NCBI RefSeq assembly: GCF_038039215.1
Contig: NZ_JBBPCL010000001.1
Span: 1,612,001 to 1,676,000, forward strand
From: Pseudonocardia sp. T1-2H
GTDB taxonomy: Bacteria; Actinomycetota; Actinomycetes; Mycobacteriales; Pseudonocardiaceae
DNA length: 64,000 nt
Direction: 5' to 3'
In this document: piece by piece, positions 1 through 9,540 of the stretch
Numbering within the stretch: the first letter of the stretch is position 1
Layout of the letters: each line of letters starts with the position of its first letter
Program-made: the position numbers and the translations under genes
Notes under the pieces: generated by a model
Seen by the model: only the letters and a program-made list of their open reading frames with translations
Told to the model about the DNA's origin: nothing
Databases searched by the model: none

Positions 1-1
1 C

Positions 2-307
2 CTCTCGGCCCGCCCGGATGTCGCCGTCTCCATCGACGCCGGCGACACACCCGGCGGGGCGCGGGCCTTGTCCATCCGCGGGCGGGCCAGCGTCGAGATC
101 GTCGACGGCGTTGTCGAGGAGTACCTCGCCATGGCCAGGATCAGCATGGACCCCCACGCGGCCGCCGAGTTCGAGCAGCACGTCCGTGGCATGTACGAAC
201 AGATGGCGCGCATTGCGATCACCCCGAACTGGGCCCGCTTCTACGACTTCGGCGCCGGGCGTATGCCCCGCTTCCTGCGGGAGCTCGCCGAGCGCAGCCA
301 GCCCTAG
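2..307 (+). CDS. Pyridoxamine-phosphate-oxidase-like (split-barrel) protein, C-terminal part
   Basis: The reading frame is open from the window edge and ends at TAG 305-307, so only about the last 101 residues are present. The segment ALSIRGRASVEIVDGVVEEY followed by a helical tail with NWARFYDFG is typical of the C-terminal half of flavin/F420-binding split-barrel proteins of the PPOX class in actinobacteria, which are usually 130-160 residues. These bind FMN or F420 and act as small reductases or oxidases; the substrate cannot be told from this part. No partner gene follows, as the next stretch is transposon debris. Family call moderately sure, function unknown. Confidence 0.6.
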   Translation, partial: LSARPDVAVSIDAGDTPGGARALSIRGRASVEIVDGVVEEYLAMARISMDPHAAAEFEQHVRGMYEQMARIAITPNWARFYDFGAGRMPRFLRELAERSQP

Positions 308-501
308 AGGCTTGCCCGCGCTGACCGGGGGTCACGCGTCAGCGCTTCGTCCGCCCTCCGACGGCGTCTTATCGGTCTGGGAGTAGTTCGTTCCCGTCGT
401 GGGAGGTGTCCGGCCGTCCTCATCGGTGTCCAGGCCGGTGCCCTGCGGGTGGCCTTCGGCCAGCCTGGACACCGACTGCGGGCGGCTGGAGTGGGCCACG
501 A

Positions 502-735
502 TCAGGAAGCGACGCCGATGCTGGTCACGACGCGGCCGGTGGCAGGTGGGCCGGTGTCGCCCTCGGGGCGGCGGGCCGCGAGGGCGGCTTCGTGTCGGGC
601 GGGGTCGTAGGGGGTGTGGTCGGCCCAGCAGCGCCAGATGATCCGTAGCCAGGCCCGGGCCAGGACGCGTACCGCGTGGGCGTGGTTGAGTCCGCGCGCT
701 CGGGCGCGGACCCGACGGGGTTGGTGCGCATCCCG
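502..735 (-). pseudogene. IS110-family transposase, C-terminal remnant
   Basis: The minus-strand frame contains HAVRVLARAWLRIIWRCW followed by TPYDPARHEAAL, which is the characteristic C-terminal end of IS110-type (DEDD/Tnp20) transposases. Nothing resembling the N-terminal RuvC-like domain precedes it; upstream sequence in this frame is low-complexity. It is a scar of an older insertion. Confidence 0.6.
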
Positions 736-1311
736 GCCCTTCAGGTCATCACCCAGGCTCGCAAGGCCTGTGAGTCGAGCTTGCCCTGAGTGACCGCGAG
801 CCTCGGAGGCCGTGCCGGGTCGCCTTGCGGCGGCGGGGGACAGCACCCCGCCACCCCAAGGGGACGGGCCAGCAGGCCCACAGTTCGGGAGGCCACCCTG
901 AGCGCGCGTCGCACCCGCCACCTGGCCGTCGAGCAGGCGGCACAGTCCCGACCGGCGGTGCTGGGCCGGATGGTTCCGGCGTCGTCGGCGGTGATGGGGT
1001 AGTGGTCCAGGTGGCCGGGATCGTCCCGGCCCGCCTGGACCTCTCCCACGTCGGCACGCCCGAGCAGCAGCTCGGGTTGAGCCTGGGTACTAGGGACGCG
1101 CTCGTTCGAATGTGGCACGAGCAGTAAGGGCCAAGGTCGATGACCGGAGGGCGGCGCAGATGTTCGCCGAGTGGTCACCGGTCCGCTGCACCGGATCATG
1201 CGAGGGAACGCGATGAACCAGCGGGCTGATTTCAGCGGAACTGCGCCCGTGCAGTGGCCCCGGGGCCGGCCTTGGCCGAGCGATTAGGTCAGCAGCCAGC
1301 TGCCGCGACTT
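736..1311. other. No recognisable gene
   Basis: Open frames exist on both strands but none resembles a known protein or has a convincing ribosome binding site. Probably decayed sequence beside the IS110 scar. Confidence 0.4.
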
Positions 1312-3063
1312 TCATGCTGGGAAACCGTCGCGGGCGTGCACCACCTCGCCGTCCACCAGCGTGGCGACCACCTCGATATCCTTGATGTCGTCCTCGGCGC
1401 ACGTCATCGGGTCGGCGGACAGGATCGCGAGGTCGGCGAGCTTGCCGGTTTCGATCGAGCCGAGCTTGTCCTCCATGAAGAGCGCGTATGCCCCATTGAT
1501 GGTGAAGATGCGCAGCGCCTCCTCCCGCGAGATGCTCTGGTGCGGACCGATCACCTCTCCGGTGAGCCCGGCCTGCCGCGCGATGGACTGCCAGATGGTG
1601 AACATGGGGGAGCGGGGCCCCCAGTCGGTCTCCTGGCACACCGGCACGCCGGCGTCCAGCCACCAGCGAAGCGGAATGGCGTTCTCCGCGTACTCCTTGC
1701 CCAGCCGATCGAGGTAGACCTCGGCGCCCTTGCCCCAGATGAAGTTGGTCGCCGTGGTCGGGACGATACCGAGCCGCTTGCATTCAGCGATCTGCTCGCG
1801 GGTCGGGAACTCGCAGTGTTCCAGGATGAACCGGCGGTCCGCGATCGGTGCTTCACGGTCGAGCTTCGCCATGGTGTCCAGGAAGATCTGAACGGAACCG
1901 CGCCCCGCGGCTTCGCCGTGGATGCGTAGACCGTGCTGGGCGGCGAGCCGGACCACAGCCCGATACGCCTCCACCGGGGCCAGCGGTCCTGGCGAGACGA
2001 GGTCGCCGAAGGGACCCATGTATGGCTCGTCCAATACGGCAGTGCCTTGCCAGTGGGGGCCGTCCAACCCGATGCTCACACCGGAGATCCCGACCCGATC
2101 GTTACCGAAGCCTCTACCGGAGGCGAATGCGATGCTCCGCACCAACTGCTCGAGTTCGGCCATCGGCCGGTTTGGATCTAGTTCGACGGTGCAGAAGACC
2201 CGTAGCGGAAGGTCGAGCTCGGCGTAGGCGCGCAGCTCCTCGGGCGAAGTGAGATGGTTTTCCAGCAGTGTCGTCGTGCCGAGCGAGAGGAAATCCGGGG
2301 CCAGCATGCGAATGCCCTCACGGACGAACTCGTACGTCGGCTTGGGGACGAAGTTCGTGATGATGTCGAAGTAGGAGGACTGCGGGTAGAGCGGGTTCAT
2401 GGTGCGAAGCTCGCCGATGGGCTCGCCGGTCACGTGGTCCCGCGGGATCTCGATGCCGTCCAGCCAGTAGGCGTCCTTGCGGATCTGGACACGGTTCGGG
2501 TTGCCTGGCGGCACCGAGTCGGCAGTGATACCGGCGAGCTTGAACGCGAGGCTGTTGAAGACTGCAGAGTTGGGGATGCGATTGGTAGGAGCCGTGATGT
2601 AGACCGGATGGTCGGGCGCGGCCTCGTCGAGCTCCTGCCGCGTGGGGAACCGGCCTTCCTCCAGGATTCCCGGGACGTTGAAGAAGTAGGGGTGGTCACC
2701 CACGGGAGTCGTGACGATCACGGTTCCGGCCGGCAGCTGTCGCGCCCGCTCCCGGATTCGGTCGCAAATCTCGCGCACTGACCGCGCGCCGTCGAGTTTG
2801 ACGAAGTGTTCCTCCATCCCGAACAAACCGATATGCGCGTGCGGGTCGATGATCCCGGGGATGACCGTGCCGCCGTCCAGGTCGAGGACCTTGGTATGCG
2901 AACTGGCCAGCGCCATAACTTCGTCGTTGGCGCCCACGGCGACGATCTTGTTGCCCTTGATCGCGAGTGCCTGGGCCTTGCTGAAGTCGGCGTCGACGGT
3001 GATGACATTTCCGTTGACGATAACGGTATCCGCAGCGGATAGCGGCACCTTGTGCTCAGCCAC
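1312..3063 (-). CDS. Amidohydrolase family 3 (YtcJ-like) metal-dependent hydrolase
   Basis: A complete 583-residue protein, starting at a GTG preceded by AGAGG. The N-terminal beta-sandwich (TVIVNGNVITVD, then VIPGIIDPHAHIGL with the HxH metal pair), a TIM barrel (HGEAAGRGS, RRFILEHCEF, CQETDWGPRSP) and the C-terminal return of the sandwich (GSIETGKLADLAILSADPM) are all in place. Length is normal for YtcJ-type amidohydrolases, which hydrolyse amide or imide bonds in small molecules. It has no signal peptide, so it is cytoplasmic. It lies head-to-tail downstream of an IclR regulator, and beyond that of an arylformamidase-like gene and the aminophenol BMC locus. An N-acylated or cyclic amide precursor of an aromatic amine is therefore a reasonable substrate guess, but that is inference. 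Confidence 0.8.
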   Translation of the reverse strand: MAEHKVPLSAADTVIVNGNVITVDADFSKAQALAIKGNKIVAVGANDEVMALASSHTKVLDLDGGTVIPGIIDPHAHIGLFGMEEHFVKLDGARSVREICDRIRERARQLPAGTVIVTTPVGDHPYFFNVPGILEEGRFPTRQELDEAAPDHPVYITAPTNRIPNSAVFNSLAFKLAGITADSVPPGNPNRVQIRKDAYWLDGIEIPRDHVTGEPIGELRTMNPLYPQSSYFDIITNFVPKPTYEFVREGIRMLAPDFLSLGTTTLLENHLTSPEELRAYAELDLPLRVFCTVELDPNRPMAELEQLVRSIAFASGRGFGNDRVGISGVSIGLDGPHWQGTAVLDEPYMGPFGDLVSPGPLAPVEAYRAVVRLAAQHGLRIHGEAAGRGSVQIFLDTMAKLDREAPIADRRFILEHCEFPTREQIAECKRLGIVPTTATNFIWGKGAEVYLDRLGKEYAENAIPLRWWLDAGVPVCQETDWGPRSPMFTIWQSIARQAGLTGEVIGPHQSISREEALRIFTINGAYALFMEDKLGSIETGKLADLAILSADPMTCAEDDIKDIEVVATLVDGEVVHARDGFPA

Positions 3064-3285
3064 GTCTAGCTCCTCTATGTCACATGGCGGCGTCTGTGGA
3101 CAGCAGGAAAGCGGAACTGCGAATGACCGTCCGGCGGGGTTCTCTCGTGCCGACTGCGATCAGCTCCACGGGTATACTCGGGGTCCCTTCGGCGTGACGC
3201 GAAGCACCGTGTCTGGCATCGCTGGACACCAAGGGTGGGTGCTGTCGTCAAGGAACCCGCTGGACTCGTCCCGTGTGGACCCCGG

Positions 3286-4092
3286 TCACCATCTGATCGG
3301 GCGAGCGCGCACGTATGCCGCGCGCTCGCCCAGCAGCCGCGCACCGGTCTGGCGTGCGGCTTCCTTCACGTCGTGTGCGGCCTGCTCGGTGAGGCGGGGA
3401 GTGAACAGGGACGATGGGCCCGCTACTGACAACCCTCCCACCGGCACACCGTCCGGCCCGACCACGGGGGCGGCGACCGAGGTGCGATCCTGCTGGAAGG
3501 TGCGGGACACGACGAAGCCTTGCTCCCGGGCGGCGGTGAGTTCGTCGCGCAGTGTGGATGCGTCCGGTGGACGAACCTGCTCCGATCGGGACAGGCTCCG
3601 CATCCGGGCCTCCACGTCCTTGGGCTCGAGTAGGGAGAGCGTCGCCTTGCCGCATCCGGTCAGGAAAGCGGGGGCGCGCAACCCGACCCAGTTGGCCATG
3701 GGAACGCGCATCGAGTCGAAGCTGCGGTGGTGGAGGTATACCACCCAGCCGCCAACCAGCTGGCCTAGGTGAGCTTCCATGCCTCGTATGCGCGGCAGTC
3801 GACCCATCACCGGCTCGGCGGCCTCAACCAGCCCGGCCCGTTCGACGATCTGCCCGCCGAGCTCCAGCAGGGTTGGGCCGAGTCGGTAGCCGGCCTGCGG
3901 GACCAGCTCGAGCAGGCCCTCCGCCGACAGGGTTGCGCACAGCGCATGCACCGTGCTGCGCGGTATCCCAGTACGGTCGGCGAGCTGCCGGATGGACAGC
4001 ACACTGGCGGACGGCGTGAACATCCGTAGCAGGCTGACGGCCTTACTTACCGAAGCCACCCCGGAGCTGGGTGCCTGCTCAGGTGCAGCCAT
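3286..4092 (-). CDS. IclR-family transcriptional regulator
   Basis: About 268 residues from the ATG at 4092; an upstream in-frame ATG at 4137 would add 15 residues unlike the family. The N-terminal winged helix (SVSKAVSLLRMF, LADRTGIPRSTVHALC) is followed by the IclR effector-binding domain (GCGKATLSLLE, FVVSRTFQQDRTSVAAPVVG, PVGGLSVAGP). IclR proteins commonly control aromatic degradation operons and bind a pathway intermediate. It is divergent from the arylformamidase-like gene and upstream of the amidohydrolase on the same strand. It is the only regulator beside the BMC locus, so it is the best candidate for its control (inference). Confidence 0.85.
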   Translation of the reverse strand: MAAPEQAPSSGVASVSKAVSLLRMFTPSASVLSIRQLADRTGIPRSTVHALCATLSAEGLLELVPQAGYRLGPTLLELGGQIVERAGLVEAAEPVMGRLPRIRGMEAHLGQLVGGWVVYLHHRSFDSMRVPMANWVGLRAPAFLTGCGKATLSLLEPKDVEARMRSLSRSEQVRPPDASTLRDELTAAREQGFVVSRTFQQDRTSVAAPVVGPDGVPVGGLSVAGPSSLFTPRLTEQAAHDVKEAARQTGARLLGERAAYVRARPIRW

Positions 4093-4221
4093 GGCCGGAG
4101 TGTAAACACGTAATGACCCACTGCTACGGTCGATCACCTGGTCAGGGGTTCGTAGAGGCGTCCAGCGATGCGGGACAGACAGGTCTCGATTAGGGGGCGG
4201 CCGGCGCTAGCGTCCACCGCC
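4093..4221. promoter_or_regulatory. Divergent promoter region with short palindrome
   Basis: This 129-bp gap separates two divergent genes and must hold both promoters. GTGTAAACAC at 4100-4109 has GTGT/ACAC dyad arms immediately before the IclR start and could be an autoregulatory operator. The assignment rests only on position and symmetry. Confidence 0.4.
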
Positions 4222-5093
4222 ATGCGGCCGGTCTATCGTGCACCCAACGGCAGCTCCTTCACCCGTGAGGAGCTCGACGAGCAGTACGACATCGAAGCGG
4301 CGGTGCCCGACTTCTCCGCATACGCCCTTCGGTTTGTCAGAGACAGTGCACGCGCACGCGCCGAGCTCACCTGTCACCTGGACGTGCCGTACGGGCCGAC
4401 CCTCGACGAACGCCTGGACGTGTTCCCCGGCGAACCGGGCGGGCCGGTCGTGGTGTTCATCCACGGCGGTTACTGGAAATCCTTGACCAGCGCCGAGTTC
4501 AGCTTCGCGGCGCGGGGGCCGGTCGCCCGGGGAGCCACCGTCGTCATCCCGACCTACGCGCTGTGCCCGCAGGTCACCATCGACGAGATCGTCCGCCAAC
4601 ATCGGGCGGCGGTGGCGTGGACGTATCGGCACGCCGCGGACTACGGGGCCGACCCGGAGCGGCTGGTCGTGGTGGGTCATTCCGCCGGCGGGCACGGTGT
4701 GGCCATGCTGCTGGGCACGCCGTGGGCCGGGGACTACGGGTTGCCGCAGGACGTAGTGCGGGCCGGCTGCGCGATCAGCGGGTTGTTCGACCTCCGTCCG
4801 CTGCCCTACACGTTCGTTCAGCCCGACCTGCAACTCACCGCGGACCAGGTACTGCGCAACAGCCCGATACTCAACCTGCCCCAGTCGGCTCCGCCGCTGC
4901 TGGTGACCAACGGCGGCCGTCAGACGTCGGAGTTCGAGCGTCAGTCCGTCGACTTCATCGCCGCGTGGCAGGCGGCCGGGCTCCCCGGGGAATACTGGGC
5001 ACGCCCCAGCTCAACCACTTCGATGAGATATTGCCCCTTGTCGAGCCGGACAGCGAGCTCGCCGAGCGGATCCTCGCTCCCGTCAAGGCCTGA
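4222..5093 (+). CDS. Arylformamidase-like alpha/beta hydrolase (one frameshift)
   Basis: Alpha/beta hydrolase of the kynurenine-formamidase type, about 290 residues from the ATG at 4222. The signature HGGYW oxyanion loop (VVVFIHGGYWKSL) and the nucleophile elbow VVVGHSAGGHGVA are present. Near 4995 the frame shifts by one base. Read literally the protein ends in nonsense at 5118, but the adjacent frame continues TPQLNHFDEILPLVE, which supplies the catalytic histidine, and stops at 5093. The shift is therefore most likely a sequence error. Arylformamidases hydrolyse N-formyl aromatic amines such as N-formylkynurenine. Beside a 2-aminophenol pathway, an N-formyl or N-acyl aminophenol is a plausible substrate (inference). 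Confidence 0.75.
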
Positions 5094-5450
5094 GCCGACG
5101 GGCATGCCACGTAAGTGAGGGTGGCGGGACGGGTTGTCATTCACACCCCTTCGCGAACGCCGAACAGCTGGGTTCGCCAACCGAGCCGGCAGTCTCGCTT
5201 CTTGAGCGGGTCGAGATGATCGCTCGCGGCGGCTGCGTGGTCCACTTGGGACCATCCTGCGTGGACCCGCCTCGAGCACCACCGTCTCCGCGGACATGCC
5301 TGCTGTACGTACCGCGGCGGAGTTGGTCGCTGCACTCTTATGCCGACGTGACGTGAGGGCTTGGTGCAGCTCAGAGCCGTCGAGGTTGCACGCGGGGCCA
5401 ATCGATCTCGGGATTTCTGCAGGGGTCTGCCGAGCGGTGGATGCCGACCC
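5094..5450. other. Intergenic, no recognisable gene
   Basis: This gap lies between the convergent hydrolase and aldehyde dehydrogenase genes. I see short frames without family resemblance and no clear terminator. Confidence 0.4.
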
Positions 5451-6879
5451 TCAAAGCTGCATCACGACAGCCTTGGCCTCGGTGAAGAAGTCACGGCTGT
5501 AGGCGCCGCCCTCGCGGCCGATGCCGGAATCCTTGTATCCGCCGAATGGCGCGCGGAGATCCCGGACGTAGAAGCAGTTCACCCACACCGTCCCGGCGCG
5601 CAGGCCGGAGGAGACCTTGTGGGCCCGGTGAGATCGCGTGTGAACACCATGGCGTTGAGGCCGTACCGGGAGTCGTTCGCGAGCGCGACGGCATCGGCGT
5701 CGTCGTCGAACGGCTGTACGGCGACGACCGGACCGAAGATCTCCTCGCGGGCGACGCGCATGTTCTGGTGGACGTCGACGAAGACAGTGGGCCGCACGGT
5801 CCACCCCTCGCCAACCCCTCCGGTGAGGATCCTTGCTCCCTTGTCGCGTCCCAGATCGAGGTAACCGGCGACCTTTTCGAAATGCTCCTCCGAGGCCAGC
5901 GGGCCGATCTCGGTGGCGGGGTCGAGTGGATCGCCCACCCGCATCGCCTCGGCACCCTGCACGAAGCGCTCGAGGAACGTGTCGAAGATCGGTCGCTGTA
6001 CGTACAGGCGCGACCCGGACAGGCAGACCTGCCCGGAGTTGAGGTAGATCGCCTTGAGCGACCAACTCACGGCGTTGTCCAGATCGGCGTCGGCGAAGAC
6101 GATATTCGCCCCCTTGCCGCCCAGTTCGAAGCTCACCCGCTTCAGCGTCGGAGCCCCGGAGGCGAGGATGGTCCTGCCGGTGACCGACTCCCCGGTGATG
6201 AGGTCGACGTCCTCGTGCCGGGTCAGGGCTTCGCCCACCGCGTCGGTTCCGAAGCCCTGCACCACGTTGAGGACACCGGGCGGCAGGCCGGCCTCGCCGG
6301 CGAGCAGCGCGAGCCGGTGGCAGGACACCGGTGACTGTTCGGCCGGCTTCAACACCACCGTGTTGCCGAAGGCCAACGCCGGAGCGACCTTCCACGTCGC
6401 CTGCATGAGGGGGAAGTTCCACGGTGAGATCGCCGCGACCACACCCACCGGCTCCCGGGCCGTGAAGACGTGGTGATCGGCCGAGTACGGCAGTGCCTCG
6501 TCGACGGCCTGCCGGGCGTAGTCGGCGAAGAAGCGGAGGTTGCTGGCCGCGGGGGGACGTCGGTGCCACCGGATTGCGTGATCGGCTTGCCGAGGTCGCG
6601 GGTGTCCAACTCGGCGAGTTCGGCGCGGTTCGCTTCGATGAGGTCAGCGAGCCGGTGCAGCGCCGCGGCGCGCTCGCCGACGGCCATCCGCGGCCAGGGG
6701 CCCTCATCGAAAGCTCGCCGGGCCGCGGCCACTGCGGCCTCGGCGTCCTTCGCGCCGCCGCTCGCAACTTCGGCCCATGGCTTCCGCCGAGCGGGGTCCA
6801 CCGAGGTGAACGTCGCGCCGTCGACGCTGGCGCGCTCCTCTCCGTCGATGACATGGGGGACGTGACGCAAGGCGGTCAT
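5451..6879 (-). CDS. NAD-dependent aldehyde dehydrogenase of the BMC aminophenol pathway (two frameshifts)
   Basis: Aldehyde dehydrogenase of the hydroxymuconic/aminomuconic semialdehyde group, about 477 residues; ATG 6879 follows GAGGAG. Visible in order are the N-terminal oligomerisation part (ending AELAELDTRDLGKPI), SPWNFPL, the glutamate region FELGGKGANIVF, the catalytic cysteine in LNSGQVCLSGSRLYV, and the end FGGYKDSGIGREGG. The frame slips twice, near 6553 in a run of six C/G and near 5620 at ACCGGGCCC. Each time one base appears missing and the conserved sequence resumes in another frame, so I read the gene as intact. It is divergent from the dioxygenase genes and should oxidise 2-aminomuconate 6-semialdehyde to 2-aminomuconate. 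An ALDH is a known ARO BMC core enzyme. Confidence 0.8.
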
Positions 6880-7082
6880 GGCGGCTCCTCATATGCGTAA
6901 CCGGCGCCGAGGATTCCAAGCGGGCCAACGAGTGGCTGCCGGGTGTCCGGCCAGGCCGGACACCTGAGCAGACTCAGCCGTCCGGCATCCTTACCGTCCC
7001 GGCCATGTCCCGCGTCTTCCGTCTCGAACCGGCATATCCGACCCGCGGTCGTGGCGTTGGGCTCCCGGCGGCTGCTCGGGGA
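6880..7082. promoter_or_regulatory. Divergent promoter region of the BMC operon
   Basis: The 200-bp gap between the aldehyde dehydrogenase and the dioxygenase operon must contain both promoters. CCGGCCAGGCCGG near 6949 gives dyad symmetry. I cannot identify -35/-10 boxes with confidence. Confidence 0.35.
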
Positions 7083-8015
7083 ATGCCGACCGACGCGTCC
7101 CCGGCGGATCCGGCAGGCGGTGGCCACGGGATCGTCGCGGGCTACCTGTCGCCGCACCCGCCCCACCTGATCTACGCCGAGAACCCGCCGCAGAACGAGC
7201 CGCGTAGCACCGGTGGTTGGGAGGTGTTGCGGTGGGCCTACGAGGAGGTGCGCCGCCGCATCAGGGCACTCGCGCCCGACGTCTTGATCGTGCACGCACC
7301 GCACTGGATCACGATGGTCGGACACCACGTGAGTTGCGTGCCCAATCCGCGGGGCCTCTCGGTCGAGCCGATCTTCCCGCACCTGTTCCGGTACCACTAC
7401 GACTTCACCACCGATGTGGAACTCGCCGAGGCGCTGGTGGACCGTTGCGCCGCGAACGGCCTGGTCACCCGCGCCATGCGTGAGCCCGGCGTGCGGGTGG
7501 ACTACGCGACGATCGGCGCCCTGCACCTCGTCAACCCCCGCTGGGATCTGCCCGTCGTCTCGATCAGCGCGAACAACAACCCCTACTACTACGCCGACGC
7601 CGAGCTCGACGAGATGGAGGTCCTGGGGAGGGCGACCCGCGAGGCGGTAGAGGCCACCGGGCGCCGCGCCGTCGTGCTCGCGTCGAACACCTTGTCCCAC
7701 CTGCACTTCGACCGAGAAAGCGACCTGCCAGAGGACATGTCCCAGGAGCATCCGTTCAACAATGCGCAGTACCAGGCCGACATGGTGTTCCTGGAGACCG
7801 TCCGTACGCAGCCCAGCTCGGCCCTGCGCACCGCGATACCTGAGCACATCAAGGCCAGCGAGGCAGAGACCAAGTCGGGCAGCTTGACCTGGATGCTCTC
7901 GGCGCTGGACTGGCCTGACAGCACCGGCGAGATCCTGGGCTACGGCACCATCATCGGGACCGGGAACGCTGTGGTCGAGTGGCGCCCGGACGGCAAGGGC
8001 GGGCGTCGTGGTTGA
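7083..8015 (+). CDS. amnB: 2-aminophenol 1,6-dioxygenase beta (catalytic) subunit-like, class III extradiol dioxygenase
   Basis: LigB-type extradiol dioxygenase, about 310 residues from the ATG at 7083. An ATG at 7005 is also in frame, but homologues begin just before GIVAGYLSPHPPHLIY. It matches AmnB in IYAENPPQNEPRSTGGWEVL, HAPHWITMVGHH, VVSISANNNPYYY and YGTIIGTGNAVVEW. The SPHPPH and HAPHW histidines are the iron ligands expected in this family, so this is the catalytic subunit. It opens the ring of 2-aminophenol (and often catechol) next to the amino-bearing carbon to give 2-aminomuconate 6-semialdehyde. Its stop overlaps the next gene by 8 bp, so the subunits are translationally coupled. 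Shell genes follow directly, as in described ARO BMC loci. Confidence 0.85.
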   Translation: MPTDASPADPAGGGHGIVAGYLSPHPPHLIYAENPPQNEPRSTGGWEVLRWAYEEVRRRIRALAPDVLIVHAPHWITMVGHHVSCVPNPRGLSVEPIFPHLFRYHYDFTTDVELAEALVDRCAANGLVTRAMREPGVRVDYATIGALHLVNPRWDLPVVSISANNNPYYYADAELDEMEVLGRATREAVEATGRRAVVLASNTLSHLHFDRESDLPEDMSQEHPFNNAQYQADMVFLETVRTQPSSALRTAIPEHIKASEAETKSGSLTWMLSALDWPDSTGEILGYGTIIGTGNAVVEWRPDGKGGRRG

Positions 8016-8832
8016 CCACGGGGCGGTCGTCGCCACCGCTTTGCTGCCGGGAATGCCGCATCTCCTGGCTGTCGACGCGGCCGGGAGCTGGCGGGACCTA
8101 CGTGTCGGCGTCGAGACCGTCGGCGAGCGATTCCGGCAGGCAGGTGTGGATACGGTGCTGACAATGTCGACGCAGTGGTTCACCGTCCTCGGTCACCAAT
8201 TCCAGCTGGATCCCAACCCGCGTGGGGCCCGGACCGATGAGAACTGGTACGCCTACGATTACGGGCATATCAAGTACGACCTGCGGATCGACACCGAACT
8301 CACCGAGAAATGGGTGGAGCTGACCGCGGCCCAGCATCTGCAGAGCCGGCGGACGCATTATGAAGGATTCCCCATCGACACCGGGACTGTCGTGGCCGCG
8401 ACGCTTCTCGACCCGGGTCGACAGTTTCGGATGGCGTTGGTGTCCTGCAACCTCTACGCGGAGGTCGATGCGCTGTCCACGATCGGACGGGCCGGGGTCG
8501 CAGCCGCCGAAAGGGTGGGCCGGCGGATCGGTGTGGTAGCCGTGACCGGGCTGTCGGCAGGGTTGCTGCAGCGGTGGATCGAGCCCAGCGAGGACCACAT
8601 CGCCGCGTCGACGCATGACACCTGGAACCGGCGCATGATCGACGCACTGGTCAGCGGTCGAATCGATCAGGCGTTGGCCCTGCGTGAGGACTTCGCCCGC
8701 GAGGCGTCCGCCGACAGCCAGTTCCGGGCGCTGGCGTTCCTGGCTGGGGCCGGCGGGGCCACCGGGCCCGCCGAACTGCTCGCGTACGGGCCGGTGTGGG
8801 GAACCGGAGCAGCTGTCCTGTACTGGCAATGA
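8008..8832 (+). CDS. amnA: 2-aminophenol 1,6-dioxygenase alpha (structural) subunit-like
   Basis: 274 residues from GTG 8008, inside the end of amnB. It is a LigB-fold paralogue with ATALLPGMPHLLAV at the N-terminus, DENWYAYDYGHIKYDL, HYEGFPIDTGTVVAA and AYGPVWGTGAAVLYW at the end, all positions conserved in AmnA. The second iron-ligand site reads STQWFTVLGHQ where the beta subunit has HAPHW, so one metal histidine is lost. This is expected for the non-catalytic alpha subunit of the alpha2beta2 enzyme. It is coupled to amnB and followed 21 bp later by a shell gene. Confidence 0.82.
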   Translation: MVDHGAVVATALLPGMPHLLAVDAAGSWRDLRVGVETVGERFRQAGVDTVLTMSTQWFTVLGHQFQLDPNPRGARTDENWYAYDYGHIKYDLRIDTELTEKWVELTAAQHLQSRRTHYEGFPIDTGTVVAATLLDPGRQFRMALVSCNLYAEVDALSTIGRAGVAAAERVGRRIGVVAVTGLSAGLLQRWIEPSEDHIAASTHDTWNRRMIDALVSGRIDQALALREDFAREASADSQFRALAFLAGAGGATGPAELLAYGPVWGTGAAVLYWQ

Positions 8833-8853
8833 TGACGAGGAAGTAGGGATCCA

Positions 8854-9150
8854 ATGGCGAACGTTGCTGCCGGCTTCATCGAGGCCGATGGGTTCGTGCC
8901 GATATTCGACGCGGTGGACGCGATGGTCAAGGCCACCGAAGTGACGGTTCATGGGGTTGTCCGGCTCGGCGGCGGGGTAGTCGCCGTGGCAGTTTCCGGC
9001 GATCTGGCGACGGTGGAAGAGGCGGTCGAGATCGGAGAAGAGACAGCCAAGGCGATTTCCGGAGCTCCGGTCAAATCTATCGTCTTCGCGAACCCGTGCG
9101 ACGCGGTAGCGGCGCTGGCAACCAACACCTCCGTGCTCGACGGAAGCTGA
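8854..9150 (+). CDS. BMC-H hexameric microcompartment shell protein (first copy)
   Basis: 98 residues; ATG 8854 is preceded by AGTAGGG. It is a single BMC domain: GFIEADGFVPIFDAVDAMVKA (alpha/beta half), VRLGGGVVAVAVSGDLATVE with the pore loop, then VEEAVEIGEETAKA and the closing strand VKSIVFANPCDAV. The pore loop carries three consecutive glycines (LGGGVV), suggesting a wide or neutral pore. Such proteins tile into hexamers forming the facets of a proteinaceous organelle. It lies between the dioxygenase and a second BMC-H gene. Confidence 0.88.
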   Translation: MANVAAGFIEADGFVPIFDAVDAMVKATEVTVHGVVRLGGGVVAVAVSGDLATVEEAVEIGEETAKAISGAPVKSIVFANPCDAVAALATNTSVLDGS

Positions 9151-9204
9151 CTCGCCGCGCCGCGGCGAGTCGATCCCGGCGCTCGGAACAATGAGGAGAA
9201 CGAC

Positions 9205-9540
9205 ATGGCAACCGCTTCTGACCGCGCTGTCGGTCTGGTGGAGACCCGCGGCATCGTCGCGCTGGCCGCCGGCATCGAGGCGATGGTGAAGACCGCGGAT
9301 GTCCAGTGCATCGCGGTAGAGAGGGTGTCCAGCGGCTACTTGGTCGCCGCCATCCAGGGCTCGCTTGCCGCGGTCCGGCAAGCGGTCGACGCCGGGGCGG
9401 CCGCCGTCAAGCGCTACGGCGACTTGCGGGCGGCGCAGATCTACCCCAAGCCCAGCCAGGAAAGCGCGCAACTGCTCGAGACGCGGCGGAGTGTGGCCCT
9501 GCGCCAGACGGTGCTCGAGCTGCCTTCGGGCGGCTCCTGA
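9205..9540 (+). CDS. BMC-H hexameric microcompartment shell protein (second copy)
   Basis: 111 residues; ATG 9205 follows GGAGAACGAC. The canonical BMC domain reads AVGLVETRGIVALAAGIEAM, KTADVQCIAVERVSSGYLVA (pore loop SSGY), IQGSLAAVRQAVDAGAAAV. It has a C-terminal extension of about 20 residues beyond the usual domain (QESAQLLETRRSVALRQTVL), predicted helical. The pore sequence differs from the first copy, so the two tiles probably pass different metabolites. The stop TGA at 9538-9540 overlaps the start of the next gene by one base (TGATG). Confidence 0.88.
   Translation: MATASDRAVGLVETRGIVALAAGIEAMVKTADVQCIAVERVSSGYLVAAIQGSLAAVRQAVDAGAAAVKRYGDLRAAQIYPKPSQESAQLLETRRSVALRQTVLELPSGGS

Noticed and set aside
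741..1199. 152-codon minus-strand frame near the IS110 scar
   Set aside because: No family resemblance, no ribosome site and biased composition.
7083..8832. Protocatechuate 4,5-dioxygenase (LigAB)
   Set aside because: Both subunits have the LigB fold and specific AmnA/AmnB motifs; LigA is a small all-helical protein, absent here.
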